From: Sphingobacterium alkalisoli
Lineage (GTDB): Bacteria; Bacteroidota; Bacteroidia; Sphingobacteriales; Sphingobacteriaceae
Reading direction: 5' to 3'
DNA length: 64,000 nucleotides
NCBI RefSeq assembly: GCF_005049105.1
Contig: NZ_SUKA01000006.1
Span: forward strand, 248,001 to 312,000
In this document: positions 17,119-26,005 of the stretch, one piece after another
How positions within the stretch are numbered: the first letter of the stretch is position 1
How the letters are laid out: every line of letters begins with the position of its first letter
Notes under the pieces: model-generated
Databases searched by the model: none
What the model was told of the DNA's origin: nothing
Seen by the model: only the letters and a program-made list of their open reading frames with translations
Program-made: the position numbers and the translations under genes

Positions 17119-17667
17119 ATGAATAACTATATACAGATGAACAAAAAGAATACTAAAGGCACAAAGCAACCCGAGTTTTCCCGGCCCGTCGAAAAATATT
17201 TTTATGAATTAGATGCTACTTTCGGAGGAGGAAGCAAAAGTTTGTATGCGGTATGTCTAGCCTTCGCATTTTTTGGCATCATGGGATTGATATGGATGAT
17301 CCCTTTCCCGCAGTTTGATTTCCTGGTTAAACTAAATATGCACACCTTTCTCAATTGGGGTTCATTTTTTATTGCTATAGCCATATATCTCTATTTAAAG
17401 CTATCGCCGACTTTATCTTATGCGATTTTATTTTCTATAGCTGCCATGAGCTTTTTTATTGTGCAATTGGAATATGTGGAACGCGATGGCGGACCGAGCG
17501 TTGTACTGGTTTGTACGATGATCAGCATTATTAGCTTATCGGTTCTTTGGGTATTGGCCAAAAGAGAATCCAAACCTATTAGCGGCAATGATTTTATTAA
17601 GTTATTAACCGTGGGCCCGATTTGGCTCTGGTCTAAAGTGTTTGATAAACTGAAAATAAAATATTAA
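17119..17667 (+). CDS. Multi-pass membrane protein of unknown function
   Basis: 182 residues. After a hydrophilic head (~50 residues) come four or five hydrophobic helices: LYAVCLAFAFFGIMGLIWMI, WGSFFIAIAIYLYL, YAILFSIAAMSFFIV and VVLVCTMISIISLSVLWVL. The pattern faintly recalls DUF962-type proteins but I do not claim it. The start is the ATG at 17119. It lies 9 bp before the LURP-one-like gene, so the two are probably one operon and could act together at the membrane. Confidence 0.65.
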   Translation: MNNYIQMNKKNTKGTKQPEFSRPVEKYFYELDATFGGGSKSLYAVCLAFAFFGIMGLIWMIPFPQFDFLVKLNMHTFLNWGSFFIAIAIYLYLKLSPTLSYAILFSIAAMSFFIVQLEYVERDGGPSVVLVCTMISIISLSVLWVLAKRESKPISGNDFIKLLTVGPIWLWSKVFDKLKIKY

Positions 17668-17676
17668 TTTGTTATT

Positions 17677-18288
17677 ATGGAGCAATTGAATTATCCCCTT
17701 CATTTTCAATTTCGTGTTACTACACTTGCCAATGATTTTGTGGCGACTGATGCTTTTGGTGACACAATTTATTATGTCAGGGAGAAGATGTTTTCTTGGA
17801 GAGACCGTATTAAAGTATATCGAGATCAATCAAAATCTGAATTGTTGTACGAATTAACCTCCAATAAATTAATTGATTTTCAGCAAACTTTTACGATAAC
17901 GGATGGAGCAGGGCGGGTGATCGGCAAGGTGAGAAGAAAAACCTTAAAGTCGCTTTGGCGATCAACCTTTAATTTGATGGATCCCAATGATTCCATAGAT
18001 CATAGTATTAAGGAAAAGAACCCATGGACTAAATTTTGGGATGGACTCTTTGGAGAAATCCCTCTTATAGGTATGTTGTCCGGTTATTTGTTCAATCCGT
18101 CTTATATCTTGCGGAATGATGCCGGAGAGGAGATGTTCGAGATAAAAAAAGAACCGTCTTTCTTTGGAAGAAAATTCAGCGTACACAAAATAACAGAACA
18201 GGAAAAAATAACAGAACAGGAAGTAGATGACGAACGTTTTGTGCTCAGTTTAATGCTTTTAGTGTTAATGGAGCGGAGTAATGGTTGA
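17677..18288 (+). CDS. LURP-one/Tubby-like (scramblase-type fold) protein
   Basis: 203 residues. The alternation of strands DFVATDAFGDTIYYVREKMF, DRIKVYRDQSKSELLYELTS, TFTITDGAGRVIGKVRRKTL and SYILRNDAGEEMFEIKKEP is the LURP-one-related/Tubby C-terminal pattern: repeated 'nvxDxxGxxxxxvr' hairpins of a 12-strand barrel around a central helix. In related scramblases and Tubby proteins this fold binds membrane lipids. A duplicated ITEQEK sits near the C-terminus. Function in bacteria is largely unknown. Confidence 0.6.
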   Translation: MEQLNYPLHFQFRVTTLANDFVATDAFGDTIYYVREKMFSWRDRIKVYRDQSKSELLYELTSNKLIDFQQTFTITDGAGRVIGKVRRKTLKSLWRSTFNLMDPNDSIDHSIKEKNPWTKFWDGLFGEIPLIGMLSGYLFNPSYILRNDAGEEMFEIKKEPSFFGRKFSVHKITEQEKITEQEVDDERFVLSLMLLVLMERSNG

Positions 18289-18355
18289 TTAATGTGTTAG
18301 CGTAAAAGAACGTTTTTCTTCATCAGTACTTTTGTCGCTTGGCCCGCGACGGGAG

Positions 18356-18676
18356 CCTTCTTTTTACCTCAAAAAGAAGCAAAAACTCGTCGCTGTACCG
18401 GCTCGACACGACGGTTCACCATTCCTGCAATTGTCGATCCGCTAAGGCGACATTTTTCGGATTTGTGAGGATTGTGCATTTTTAATATAACCTTTAAACT
18501 TCAGCTGAATTTAAAGGACGACCTAGGTCGGTGTAGCGTTAAGAAAGCTTTTGAATTTGCGTTAAGAACAGATCTACGAAGTGCAACGTCTCAGAGCTGT
18601 TTAGTAAATCCAAAAGCTTTTAGCTTAACATTGACCAAGTCTTGGTTTTTGCTTCTTTTGACCAAGCAAAAGAAGG
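18356..18676. repeat. Intergenic element bounded by ~31-bp imperfect inverted repeats
   Basis: The left arm at 18356..18386 (CCTTCTTTTTACCTC then AAAAAGAAGCAAAAAC) is an imperfect inverted match to the right arm at 18645..18676 (GTTTTTGCTTCTTTTG then ACCAAGCAAAAGAAGG). About 260 bp of non-coding DNA lie between. Similar CCTTCTTTTTGC...AAGAAGCAAAAA repeats are scattered in Sphingobacteriaceae genomes in my recollection, so this may be a MITE-like or structural repeat. No transposase. It fills the 468-bp gap between 18289 and 18756. Confidence 0.55.
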
Positions 18677-18756
18677 AGAGCCGCCCGCCGATGAGGGCAA
18701 AAAAAATGGACTAAAAAAACCTTCCTTAAATTTATTAATAAATACGCTTATGCCAA

Positions 18757-19266
18757 TTAACCATTTCTATAGATTGCATACTCGAATTGTAATGCGTCGG
18801 TATCGGCAGAAGCAGTATATTCTTTCTCCTTAACTGCGCCGATTTTCGCTAATGCGGCTTGGGAACGAAAGTTTTTCTCGCGGACATGAAAAATAATCTT
18901 ATCAACAAGCTCGAGCGCGTTGTGTATCATCAACTGCTTAACAGACTGATTGTACGTACCTCCCCAGTACGCTTTGGCCAAAAAAGTGTATCCAATAGCG
19001 ATTGATCTTTCTGCTTCATTATATTGGTAAAAGGACGTAGCACCTATTACATGCTGTATCTTTTTATCAATAATAAGGTAGGGTAAATTGGTATCTAAGA
19101 GCTTTTTAAAATACTGGGTAAACCCGACGGGTGTGTACCTGTTGAAATCAGGATGTTGTGCCCAAATTTCTTCGTCTGAAGCTACTAAATATAATAAATC
19201 AAAATCCCTTTTTTCAAGAGGTACTAATTCAATCAATTCATTTGATAAGGGAATCCGAGGTATCAT
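18757..19266 (-). CDS. GNAT-family N-acetyltransferase (RimJ/RimL-like)
   Basis: 169 residues. The layout is that of the RimJ/RimL branch: IELVPLEKRDFDLLYLVAS at the start, an IGATSFYQYNEAERSIAIGY strand pair, AKAYWGGTYNQSVKQLMIHN in the acetyl-CoA site region, and HVREKNFRSQAALAKIGAV, where N-x-x-S-x-x-x-x-x-K-x-G is the conserved C-terminal block. The acceptor is unknown. Its ATG follows the tyrA stop by one base, so it is translationally coupled in the aromatic operon, though a link to that pathway is not implied by the sequence. Confidence 0.85.
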   Translation of the reverse strand: MIPRIPLSNELIELVPLEKRDFDLLYLVASDEEIWAQHPDFNRYTPVGFTQYFKKLLDTNLPYLIIDKKIQHVIGATSFYQYNEAERSIAIGYTFLAKAYWGGTYNQSVKQLMIHNALELVDKIIFHVREKNFRSQAALAKIGAVKEKEYTASADTDALQFEYAIYRNG

Positions 19267-19267
19267 G

Positions 19268-20107
19268 TTACTTGATAATACGTTTAATCTTATTTGATTT
19301 TTTAATCAATTTATGCAAACCGTCGTAATCTTCCTGGTCGATTTTATCATGAAGTTTTTTCAACTGTTTGATATGCTCAGCCAGAACTTCCAATACATTT
19401 TCTCTATTTTGTTTAAAGATAGGCGTCCACATGTCGGGAGATGACTTTGCCAAACGCACGGTAGATTCGAAACCTGAGCCGGCTAATTCAAAGATGCGAC
19501 CTTGGGATTTTTCTTTCTCTAATACGGTCAGCGCCAAGGCAAAAGAAGTTAAATGCGAAATATGCGATACATAGGCGGTATGCATATCATGTTCTTCGGC
19601 ATTCATAAATGTGGATTTCATCTCTAGCTGATCCGTAATGGCATCTGCGAGATCAAAGGCATCTTCGTCTGATTTGAAGGCTTCTACATACACCATGTTC
19701 TTGTCCTTGAACAAATTTGGTACGGCAGCCTCTGGTCCGGAATACTCCGTACCCGCCATTGGGTGAGCAGCAACATAACGCCCACGTTTAGGATGATCGA
19801 CTATTTTATTGAGGATATTGATCTTGGTGGATCCCATATCGATGACAACTTGATCGTTGATCCGATCTAGGATGTATGGCGTAAGCTGCATAATGGCATC
19901 TACGGGAACAGTCAGGACGATAACTTTAGCGTTTTCTAAAGCTTCATCCAGCGTAGCAATTTCATCTACTAAACCCAGTTCCAAGGCTTTTTTCTGGTTG
20001 GATTCATTCTTATCCACACCAATAATCTTATTACAGAATTTCGTTTGTTTAAGTCGGATACCTACCGATCCTCCGATAAGTCCAATTCCGACAATAGCTA
20101 TGTTCAT
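19268..20107 (-). CDS. tyrA: Prephenate dehydrogenase
   Basis: 279 residues. An N-terminal Rossmann NAD-binding motif GIGLIGGSVGIRLKQ is followed by VDMGSTK, HPMAGTEYSGPEAA and the C-terminal helical dimer domain (FELAGSGFESTVRLAKSSPD). It oxidises and decarboxylates prephenate to 4-hydroxyphenylpyruvate on the way to tyrosine. No fused chorismate mutase or ACT domain, so the mutase and feedback control must lie elsewhere. It is 66 bp downstream of an aminotransferase that could use its product. Confidence 0.92.
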   Translation of the reverse strand: MNIAIVGIGLIGGSVGIRLKQTKFCNKIIGVDKNESNQKKALELGLVDEIATLDEALENAKVIVLTVPVDAIMQLTPYILDRINDQVVIDMGSTKINILNKIVDHPKRGRYVAAHPMAGTEYSGPEAAVPNLFKDKNMVYVEAFKSDEDAFDLADAITDQLEMKSTFMNAEEHDMHTAYVSHISHLTSFALALTVLEKEKSQGRIFELAGSGFESTVRLAKSSPDMWTPIFKQNRENVLEVLAEHIKQLKKLHDKIDQEDYDGLHKLIKKSNKIKRIIK

Positions 20108-20112
20108 TGTTC

Positions 20113-20146
20113 AGTATTGAGTATTGAGTATTGAGTATTGAGTATT
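20113..20146. repeat. Short tandem repeat, AGTATTG x 4.9
   Basis: Four perfect copies of AGTATTG plus a partial fifth, in the 66-bp gap between the aminotransferase and tyrA genes. Prone to slippage; a change of copy number would alter spacing but not any reading frame. Confidence 0.9.
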
Positions 20147-20173
20147 AGGAACTCCATACAAACTCATTGTTCT

Positions 20174-21343
20174 TTAATCTTTATGCTTGACTTCCTTTAT
20201 TCTTGCAGTAGCTTCTTCTAACACATCCTCTTTGGCGCAAAGACTGATGCGAATATATTGATTTCCTGCTGTACCAAAAATTCCACCCGGCGTAATAAAT
20301 ACTTTTGCACGTTCGAGTATGCTGTCACTAAGCTGATAAGCGGATTCAAATGTATCCGGAATTTTCGCCCAAACAAAAAGTCCAACCTGCTTTTTACTGT
20401 AGATGCAACCCAACATATCCATAATTTCGTACACCTTTTCCCGTCTTTTACGATAGCTTTCATTTAGCTTATCATACCAGGATGTTTCTAAGGAGAGGGC
20501 TTTTGCTGCAGCTAGCTGCATTGGTAAAAACATACCCGAGTCCATATTGCTCTTAAAACGGAGGATTTCATTGATGCGTTCTTCTGCTGCAACGAGCATC
20601 CCAATACGCCATCCTGCCATATTGGATGATTTACTGAGCGAATTCAGTTCGATGGCCACCTCCTTAGCGCCCGCTATTGCCAACAGACTTTGCGGGGTTT
20701 CATTTAGGATAAAGCTATATGGGTTGTCATGACAGATCAAGATACTGTTCCTTTGTGCAAATGCAACCAAATCATTAAAAAAAGCTTCAGTGGCCGAAGC
20801 TCCAGTAGGCATATGTGGGTAATTTACCCACATTATTTTTACCTTCGAAAGATCTTGCTTTTCGAGTTCTGTTAAATTGGGCAGCCAGCCGTGCTCTTCA
20901 GAAAGTGTATATGGTCTCGCAGTTGCGCCACTTAACCGTACCGCCGATGCATAAGTGGGGTAGCCCGGGTTGGGAATGAGCGCTTCATCTCCTTCTTGGA
21001 GATAGGTCATGCAAATATGAACGATTCCTTCTTTCGAACCAATAAGGGGAAGTATTTCCGTATTGGGATTTAACTGTACACCATAATATCGGGTATACCA
21101 ATTAGACATCGCATCGCGTAAGACAGGTACACCTTTGTAGTTCTGATATCCGTGTGTGGTAGGTAGAGCAGCTTGCTCCTGCAATGTTTGGATTACATCA
21201 GGGTGAGGTGGAAGATCGGGACTCCCGATTCCTAGATTGATGACTTTGGCACCGGCTTTATTCAATTCGTCAATTTCTCTCAATTTTTTTGAAAAATAAT
21301 ATTCTTCCGTATGCTGCAGCCTTTTGGCAACTTCAATTTGCAT
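20174..21343 (-). CDS. PLP-dependent class I/II aminotransferase, probably aromatic amino acid
   Basis: 389 residues, fold-type I. Visible landmarks: NLGIGSPDLPPHPDV, the PLP-contact GSKEGIVHICMTYLQEGDEA, PNPGYPTYASAVRLSGA, WVNYPHMPTGA, HDNPYSF, the Schiff-base lysine in ELNSLSKSSNMAGWRIG, and the substrate-binding Arg in QYIRISLCA. It transfers amino groups between glutamate and a 2-oxo acid. Placement in front of tyrA points to phenylpyruvate or 4-hydroxyphenylpyruvate, although close relatives include LL-diaminopimelate aminotransferases. Confidence 0.85.
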   Translation of the reverse strand: MQIEVAKRLQHTEEYYFSKKLREIDELNKAGAKVINLGIGSPDLPPHPDVIQTLQEQAALPTTHGYQNYKGVPVLRDAMSNWYTRYYGVQLNPNTEILPLIGSKEGIVHICMTYLQEGDEALIPNPGYPTYASAVRLSGATARPYTLSEEHGWLPNLTELEKQDLSKVKIMWVNYPHMPTGASATEAFFNDLVAFAQRNSILICHDNPYSFILNETPQSLLAIAGAKEVAIELNSLSKSSNMAGWRIGMLVAAEERINEILRFKSNMDSGMFLPMQLAAAKALSLETSWYDKLNESYRKRREKVYEIMDMLGCIYSKKQVGLFVWAKIPDTFESAYQLSDSILERAKVFITPGGIFGTAGNQYIRISLCAKEDVLEEATARIKEVKHKD

Positions 21344-21453
21344 TTTTATTTATATTAACGGGCCTAAATTAAGAATTTAGACATGAATTGTACCCTATTT
21401 TTAGAATAAATAATTTATCAATTCTTTGCCATATTTATTCAATAACATAGTGC

Positions 21454-21487
21454 TTTGCTGTATATACATACAAATTTGCTATTTTTG
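21454..21487 (+). promoter_or_regulatory. Bacteroidota-type promoter for the ABC exporter gene
   Basis: TTTG at 21454..21457, a 22-bp spacer, then TATTTTTG at 21480..21487, matching TTTG-N-TAnnTTTG. The expected transcription start is just before the ATG at 21504, leaving a very short leader. Confidence 0.6.
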
Positions 21488-21503
21488 TTGCTTATATCTT
21501 TAA

Positions 21504-23339
21504 ATGAAAACGTATTTTCGACTTTTATCGTTCGCAAAGCCAATTGAAAAGTATGCTATTCCTTATATCATCTGTACTATTATTACGGTGGTTTTCGGCA
21601 CATTGAATTTAGCATTACTTGCGCCGCTGCTGCAAGTGTTATTTGACGGTACGGATGAAAGCCTATCTGCCGTGACGCAGCCGGCAGTAAAGCCAGATAG
21701 TTTCTTTGATCTTCCGGAATGGTTTACGTACTATGCAGATACATTACATAGTCAGTTCGGTGCCTATGATGCATTAAAGTATGTTTGTATCGGTATTATT
21801 ATATCTGTATTTATCACTAACCTGTTCCGCTATTTTTCGCAGCGGATAATGGAAAACCTACGTATTCATACGTTATTGAACCTTCGGAAAATTGTTTTTA
21901 ACAACGTGATGGACTTACCATTGGGGTATTTTACTAACCAACGTAAAGGTGATGTCATTTCAAAAATATCTTCAGATGTACAGGTGGTTCAATATTCCGT
22001 GACGAGCACGTTGCAGGTTGTTTTTAAAGAGCCACTGCAACTGATTGCTTATGTATATGTATTGTTCGCTCTTTCGACTAACCTTACTTTATTTGCGATA
22101 GCTGTTATCCCGGTGTCCGCTTTTTTAATATCGCGAATCGTAAAATCTTTGAAATCCCAAGCTATTGCTGGTCAGGAGTCGTATGCAAATATGATATCCT
22201 ATCTTGACGAGGCCCTTTCGGGAGTGCGGATTATAAAAGCATTTAATGCTGCACCGTTTGTGAAGGATAGATTTAATGGGGAAAACAGTAGATACGCCAC
22301 TATTATGCGAAGAATGGTACGTCGTCAACAGCTGGGCTCTCCCGTCTCCGAATTGTTAGGGGTCGTGATGGTGGCTATCATATTGCTTTATGGCGGACAT
22401 TTGGTGTTGACGGGCGAAGGGGAATTAACCGCTTCAGAATTTATTGCTTATATCGCTTTATTTTCGCAGGTAATGCGACCGGCTAAGGCTTTGACCGACT
22501 CATTCAGTAATATTCACAGTGGTATTGCAGCTGGTGAGCGGGTATTGGAATTGATCGATGAGAAAAATGAGTTGCTTGATAGACCGGACGCGATTGAAAT
22601 CAGCAAGTTTAATGAAGAGATTACATTCACCAATGTAAATTTCTCTTACGGCGAAAAACCGATATTAAAAGATATTAATTTTACGATTCGTAAAGGACAA
22701 ACAGTTGCTTTAGTTGGGCCTTCGGGAGGTGGTAAATCAACACTGGTGGATTTAATTCCACGTTTTATGGACGTAAATACAGGAGCTGTTACATTCGACG
22801 GGATTAATTTAACGGATCTTACGCAGGACTCGCTTCGTGCATTAATCGGTGTAGTAAATCAAGAATCTATCCTCTTTAATGATACGATTTTTAATAATAT
22901 TGCTTTTGCCAATACTGCTGCTACACAAGAGCAAGTAGAAGCTGCGGCTCGTATTGCCAATGCGCATGAGTTTATTACCAAGACCGAAAAGGGATACCAC
23001 ACGAATATAGGGGACAGGGGGGCAAAATTATCTGGAGGTCAACGTCAACGTATTTGTATTGCACGGGCTGTGCTGAAGAATCCACCGATTATGTTGCTGG
23101 ACGAAGCGACATCTGCCCTAGATACCGAATCGGAACGTTTAGTGCAGGATGCATTGTATAAATTGATGGAAAACCGTACAACTGTCGTCATTGCACACCG
23201 TTTGAGTACGATTCAAAATGCAGATAAGATTGTGGTGCTGGAATCTGGTCAGATTATAGAGTCCGGATCACATCAGGAACTGATCCAGCGCAATGGCTTG
23301 TATAAGAGATTAATAGATATGCAGCAATTTGCAGACTAG
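21504..23339 (+). CDS. ABC transporter, permease-ATPase fusion (MsbA/ABCB type)
   Basis: 611 residues: a six-helix transmembrane domain (about 1-350) joined to one nucleotide-binding domain. The NBD shows Walker A GPSGGGKST (405-413), Q-loop GVVNQESILF, signature LSGGQRQR (about 510), Walker B IMLLDEATSALD and switch VIAHRLS. Such half-transporters dimerise and export lipids, lipid A-core or drugs; MsbA-like lipid flipping is the default guess, but substrate cannot be read from sequence. The periplasmic loop between helices 1 and 2 is longer than usual. Confidence 0.9.
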   Translation: MKTYFRLLSFAKPIEKYAIPYIICTIITVVFGTLNLALLAPLLQVLFDGTDESLSAVTQPAVKPDSFFDLPEWFTYYADTLHSQFGAYDALKYVCIGIIISVFITNLFRYFSQRIMENLRIHTLLNLRKIVFNNVMDLPLGYFTNQRKGDVISKISSDVQVVQYSVTSTLQVVFKEPLQLIAYVYVLFALSTNLTLFAIAVIPVSAFLISRIVKSLKSQAIAGQESYANMISYLDEALSGVRIIKAFNAAPFVKDRFNGENSRYATIMRRMVRRQQLGSPVSELLGVVMVAIILLYGGHLVLTGEGELTASEFIAYIALFSQVMRPAKALTDSFSNIHSGIAAGERVLELIDEKNELLDRPDAIEISKFNEEITFTNVNFSYGEKPILKDINFTIRKGQTVALVGPSGGGKSTLVDLIPRFMDVNTGAVTFDGINLTDLTQDSLRALIGVVNQESILFNDTIFNNIAFANTAATQEQVEAAARIANAHEFITKTEKGYHTNIGDRGAKLSGGQRQRICIARAVLKNPPIMLLDEATSALDTESERLVQDALYKLMENRTTVVIAHRLSTIQNADKIVVLESGQIIESGSHQELIQRNGLYKRLIDMQQFAD

Positions 23340-23418
23340 TTGAAGGTATACTAAAATAGCATTTTAGCATGTTTTTTGGCTGGAATTTTAGCTAAGTTTG
23401 TATAGTAAGGAAAGATTA

Positions 23419-24615
23419 ATGGATGCTACACAAAAACTAAATTTTTTGATCAGTAACAAAAATTTAGATTCAGATTTAAGACATATTGCCGAAAAGGTGC
23501 GCGCTGACCAACGTATTACCTTTGAAGAAGGCGTGATGCTATATGAAAAAGGAGAAGTAAGTTATTTAGGCGTATTAGCGAACTATATCCGCGAAAGAAA
23601 ACATGGTAACCACACGTATTTCAACAGAAACTTTCATATCGAGCCGACGAACGTCTGTGTTTACGATTGTAAATTCTGTTCGTATTCACGGATGATAAAA
23701 GAACGTGAAGAGGGATGGGAAATGGATGTAGATGCAATGATGGATGTGGTGAAAAAATATGACAACGAGCCCGTTACCGAAGTTCATATTACCGGAGGTG
23801 TTGTTCCAAAACAAAATTTGGCATTTTATGCGGAGTTCTTTAAACGCTGCAAAGAACACCGGCCCGAATTGCATATCAAAGGGCTAACCCCCGTAGAATA
23901 TTATTATATTTTCAAAAAAGCAAAATTGTCCCATTATGAAGGGATGAAGTATCTTAAGGAGTGTGGATTAGATTCCATGCCGGGTGGTGGCGCGGAAATA
24001 TTTCACCCGGAGATACGCGAGAAGATAGCCCATGATAAATGCACAGCCGATCAATGGCTAGATATACACGGGCAGGCTCATAAGTTAGGTATGCATACCA
24101 ATGCGACCATGCTTTATGGTCATATTGAAGAATTTTGGCATCGTGTGGATCATATGGAACGTCTGCGCCAGTTGCAAGATAAAACAAGTGGATTTCAGAC
24201 CTTTATCCCATTAAAGTTCAGAAACAAGGATAACCAGATGGAACATGTTTCAGAGGTTTCTGTTATTGAGGATTTGCGTAACTATGCGATTGCGAGAATT
24301 TATTTGGATAATTTTTCCCATATAAAAGCCTATTGGGCAATGATTTCGCGCGAAACCGCACAGCTGTCGCTGGCTTATGGAGTCGATGATATTGATGGAA
24401 CTTTAGACGACACAACCAAAATCTATAGTATGGCCGGAGCGGAGGAGCAGATACCTGCGATGAGCACAAAGGAATTGGTGCAATTGATTAAGAATGTAGG
24501 AAGGCACCCTATCGAACGTGATACATTGTATAATGTCGTAACAGATTACAGTGATTACGTATTTGAAGATGATACAAAGAAGAAATATTATTCATTACCG
24601 GTAATAAATTCATAA
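23419..24615 (+). CDS. mqnE: Aminofutalosine synthase (radical SAM)
   Basis: 398 residues from the ATG at 23419. An in-frame TTG 21 bp upstream overlaps a TAAGTTTG promoter -7 box (23393-23400), so it is not the start. The radical-SAM cluster motif CxxxCxxC (C80, C84, C87, in CVYDCKFCSY) and downstream HITGGVVPKQNL, GLTPVEYYYIFKKA and PGGGAEIFHPEIREKI blocks identify the MqnE/CofH-like branch. It joins a SAM-derived adenosyl group to the chorismate-derived enolpyruvyl benzoate to make aminofutalosine. Grouped with mqnA two genes downstream. Confidence 0.92.
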   Translation: MDATQKLNFLISNKNLDSDLRHIAEKVRADQRITFEEGVMLYEKGEVSYLGVLANYIRERKHGNHTYFNRNFHIEPTNVCVYDCKFCSYSRMIKEREEGWEMDVDAMMDVVKKYDNEPVTEVHITGGVVPKQNLAFYAEFFKRCKEHRPELHIKGLTPVEYYYIFKKAKLSHYEGMKYLKECGLDSMPGGGAEIFHPEIREKIAHDKCTADQWLDIHGQAHKLGMHTNATMLYGHIEEFWHRVDHMERLRQLQDKTSGFQTFIPLKFRNKDNQMEHVSEVSVIEDLRNYAIARIYLDNFSHIKAYWAMISRETAQLSLAYGVDDIDGTLDDTTKIYSMAGAEEQIPAMSTKELVQLIKNVGRHPIERDTLYNVVTDYSDYVFEDDTKKKYYSLPVINS

Positions 24616-24621
24616 TATAAG

Positions 24622-25248
24622 TTGAGGAAAAAATTTTACTTCATAAGACACGGACAAACAGATCTTAATTTACGTGGAATAGTGCAGGGAAGGGGAGTCA
24701 ATTCTCCACTCAATGTAAATGGCTTTCGACAGGCACAGGCATTTTTCGAAGCCTATAAAGAGGTTCCATTTGATAAAATTTATACGTCTACGCTGCTAAG
24801 AACCAAACAAACAGTAGCAGATTTTCTCGAACTTGGAATTCCAGTAGAAGAGATTGAAGGATTAGATGAGATAAGCTGGGGTATTTACGAAGGAAAAGAA
24901 CAAGATGAGGATACCATGACAGGGTTTGAGAAGGTGATCGCATCTTGGAGAAACAATGAGCTGGATCTGAGTATCGAAAATGGTGAATCTCCTAATCAGC
25001 TTGTAGCACGGCAGAAAGAAGCGATCGCTTATATGTTATCCCAACCGGATGAAGAAACTATTCTTGTATGTATGCATGGTCGTGCAATGCGTATTTTACT
25101 TTGCCATCTCACTGATTTTCCGCTTTGTCAGATGGACGAATTCCCCCATACAAATACCGCCTTATATATTCTAGACTATGAAAATGGACGCTTTAGCGTT
25201 GTCGATTATTACAATACTAAACATTTAGAGCGTTTAGAAAATGAGTAA
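24622..25248 (+). CDS. Histidine phosphatase family protein
   Basis: 208 residues from a TTG codon; this is the only start upstream of the active-site motif FIRHGQTDLN, since the mqnE stop is three codons earlier in the same frame. RHG, then STLLRTKQT, LDEISWGIYEGKEQ and a late MHGRAMR are the catalytic blocks of the phosphoglycerate-mutase-like acid phosphatases. The last bases overlap mqnA by 8 bp. The futalosine pathway as described needs no such phosphatase, so its role here is open. Confidence 0.85.
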   Translation: MRKKFYFIRHGQTDLNLRGIVQGRGVNSPLNVNGFRQAQAFFEAYKEVPFDKIYTSTLLRTKQTVADFLELGIPVEEIEGLDEISWGIYEGKEQDEDTMTGFEKVIASWRNNELDLSIENGESPNQLVARQKEAIAYMLSQPDEETILVCMHGRAMRILLCHLTDFPLCQMDEFPHTNTALYILDYENGRFSVVDYYNTKHLERLENE

Positions 25249-25960
25249 GATTAAGATTTCTGCGGTAAGTTATACCAATACGTTACCATTTTTACAAGGA
25301 ATAAAGGCTTCACCCGTAATGGATCGGATTGATTTAAGTCTGGATCATCCCAGTCGATGTGCCCAGCGGGTGATCGATAATGAGGTGGATATGGGTATTA
25401 TTCCTATAGCTGCACTATTGAGTCTGCCTTATTATCGTATTATAGGCGATTACTGCATTGGATCGGATGGCGAAGTAGATTCGGTATTTATATTCTCTCA
25501 GAAGCCAATTCATGAAGTCAAGACCATTCATTTAGATGATCAATCGCGTACTTCAAATGGATTAGCTCAAATTCTATTAAAATACCACTGGAAAGTAGAT
25601 GTTGACGTTGTAACGGAGGGAGAAGCGGATGCTTTTGTACTGATTGGTGACCGCACATTTGGGAAAAAGGAGACGATACCGTATGTATACGACCTGGGGT
25701 ATTATTGGAAAGCGTTTACAGGCTTGCCTTTCGCTTTTGCCGTATGGGTAGCCAACAAAGAATTACCTGCCGATTTTGTTGCGGAATTTAATCAGGCCTT
25801 GGCGGACGGAATTTCACATCCACAAGATGTCATTAAGGGATTGCCGGTGTATGATAACTTTGATTATTCATCTTATCTCACCGAGAAGTTGGATTTTCAT
25901 TTAACACCTAAAAAAAGGGAAGCCATTCAGAAATACCTGGAATTGTATCAGACGCTGTAA
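25241..25960 (+). CDS. mqnA: Chorismate dehydratase
   Basis: 239 residues. ISAVSYTNTLPFLQGI, DHPSRCAQRVIDNEVDMGII and IAALLSLPYYRIIGDYCIGS form the typical N-terminal lobe of MqnA, a periplasmic-binding-protein fold enzyme; later TGLPFAFAVW closes the second lobe. It dehydrates chorismate to 3-enolpyruvylbenzoate, the first step of the futalosine route to menaquinone, and feeds MqnE encoded in the same operon. Confidence 0.92.
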   Translation: MSKIKISAVSYTNTLPFLQGIKASPVMDRIDLSLDHPSRCAQRVIDNEVDMGIIPIAALLSLPYYRIIGDYCIGSDGEVDSVFIFSQKPIHEVKTIHLDDQSRTSNGLAQILLKYHWKVDVDVVTEGEADAFVLIGDRTFGKKETIPYVYDLGYYWKAFTGLPFAFAVWVANKELPADFVAEFNQALADGISHPQDVIKGLPVYDNFDYSSYLTEKLDFHLTPKKREAIQKYLELYQTL

Positions 25961-26005
25961 AGGTGTTATATAGAGGAAGGTTTTTCTTTACCTTTCAGAC
26001 TTACT

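Noticed and set aside
20113..20146. CRISPR-like repeat
   Set aside because: The unit is 7 bp with no spacers; it is a simple microsatellite. No CRISPR array or cas gene was seen anywhere.
23398..23418. TTG start seven codons upstream of mqnE
   Set aside because: It overlaps a TAAGTTTG promoter box, while the ATG at 23419 gives a normal-length protein.
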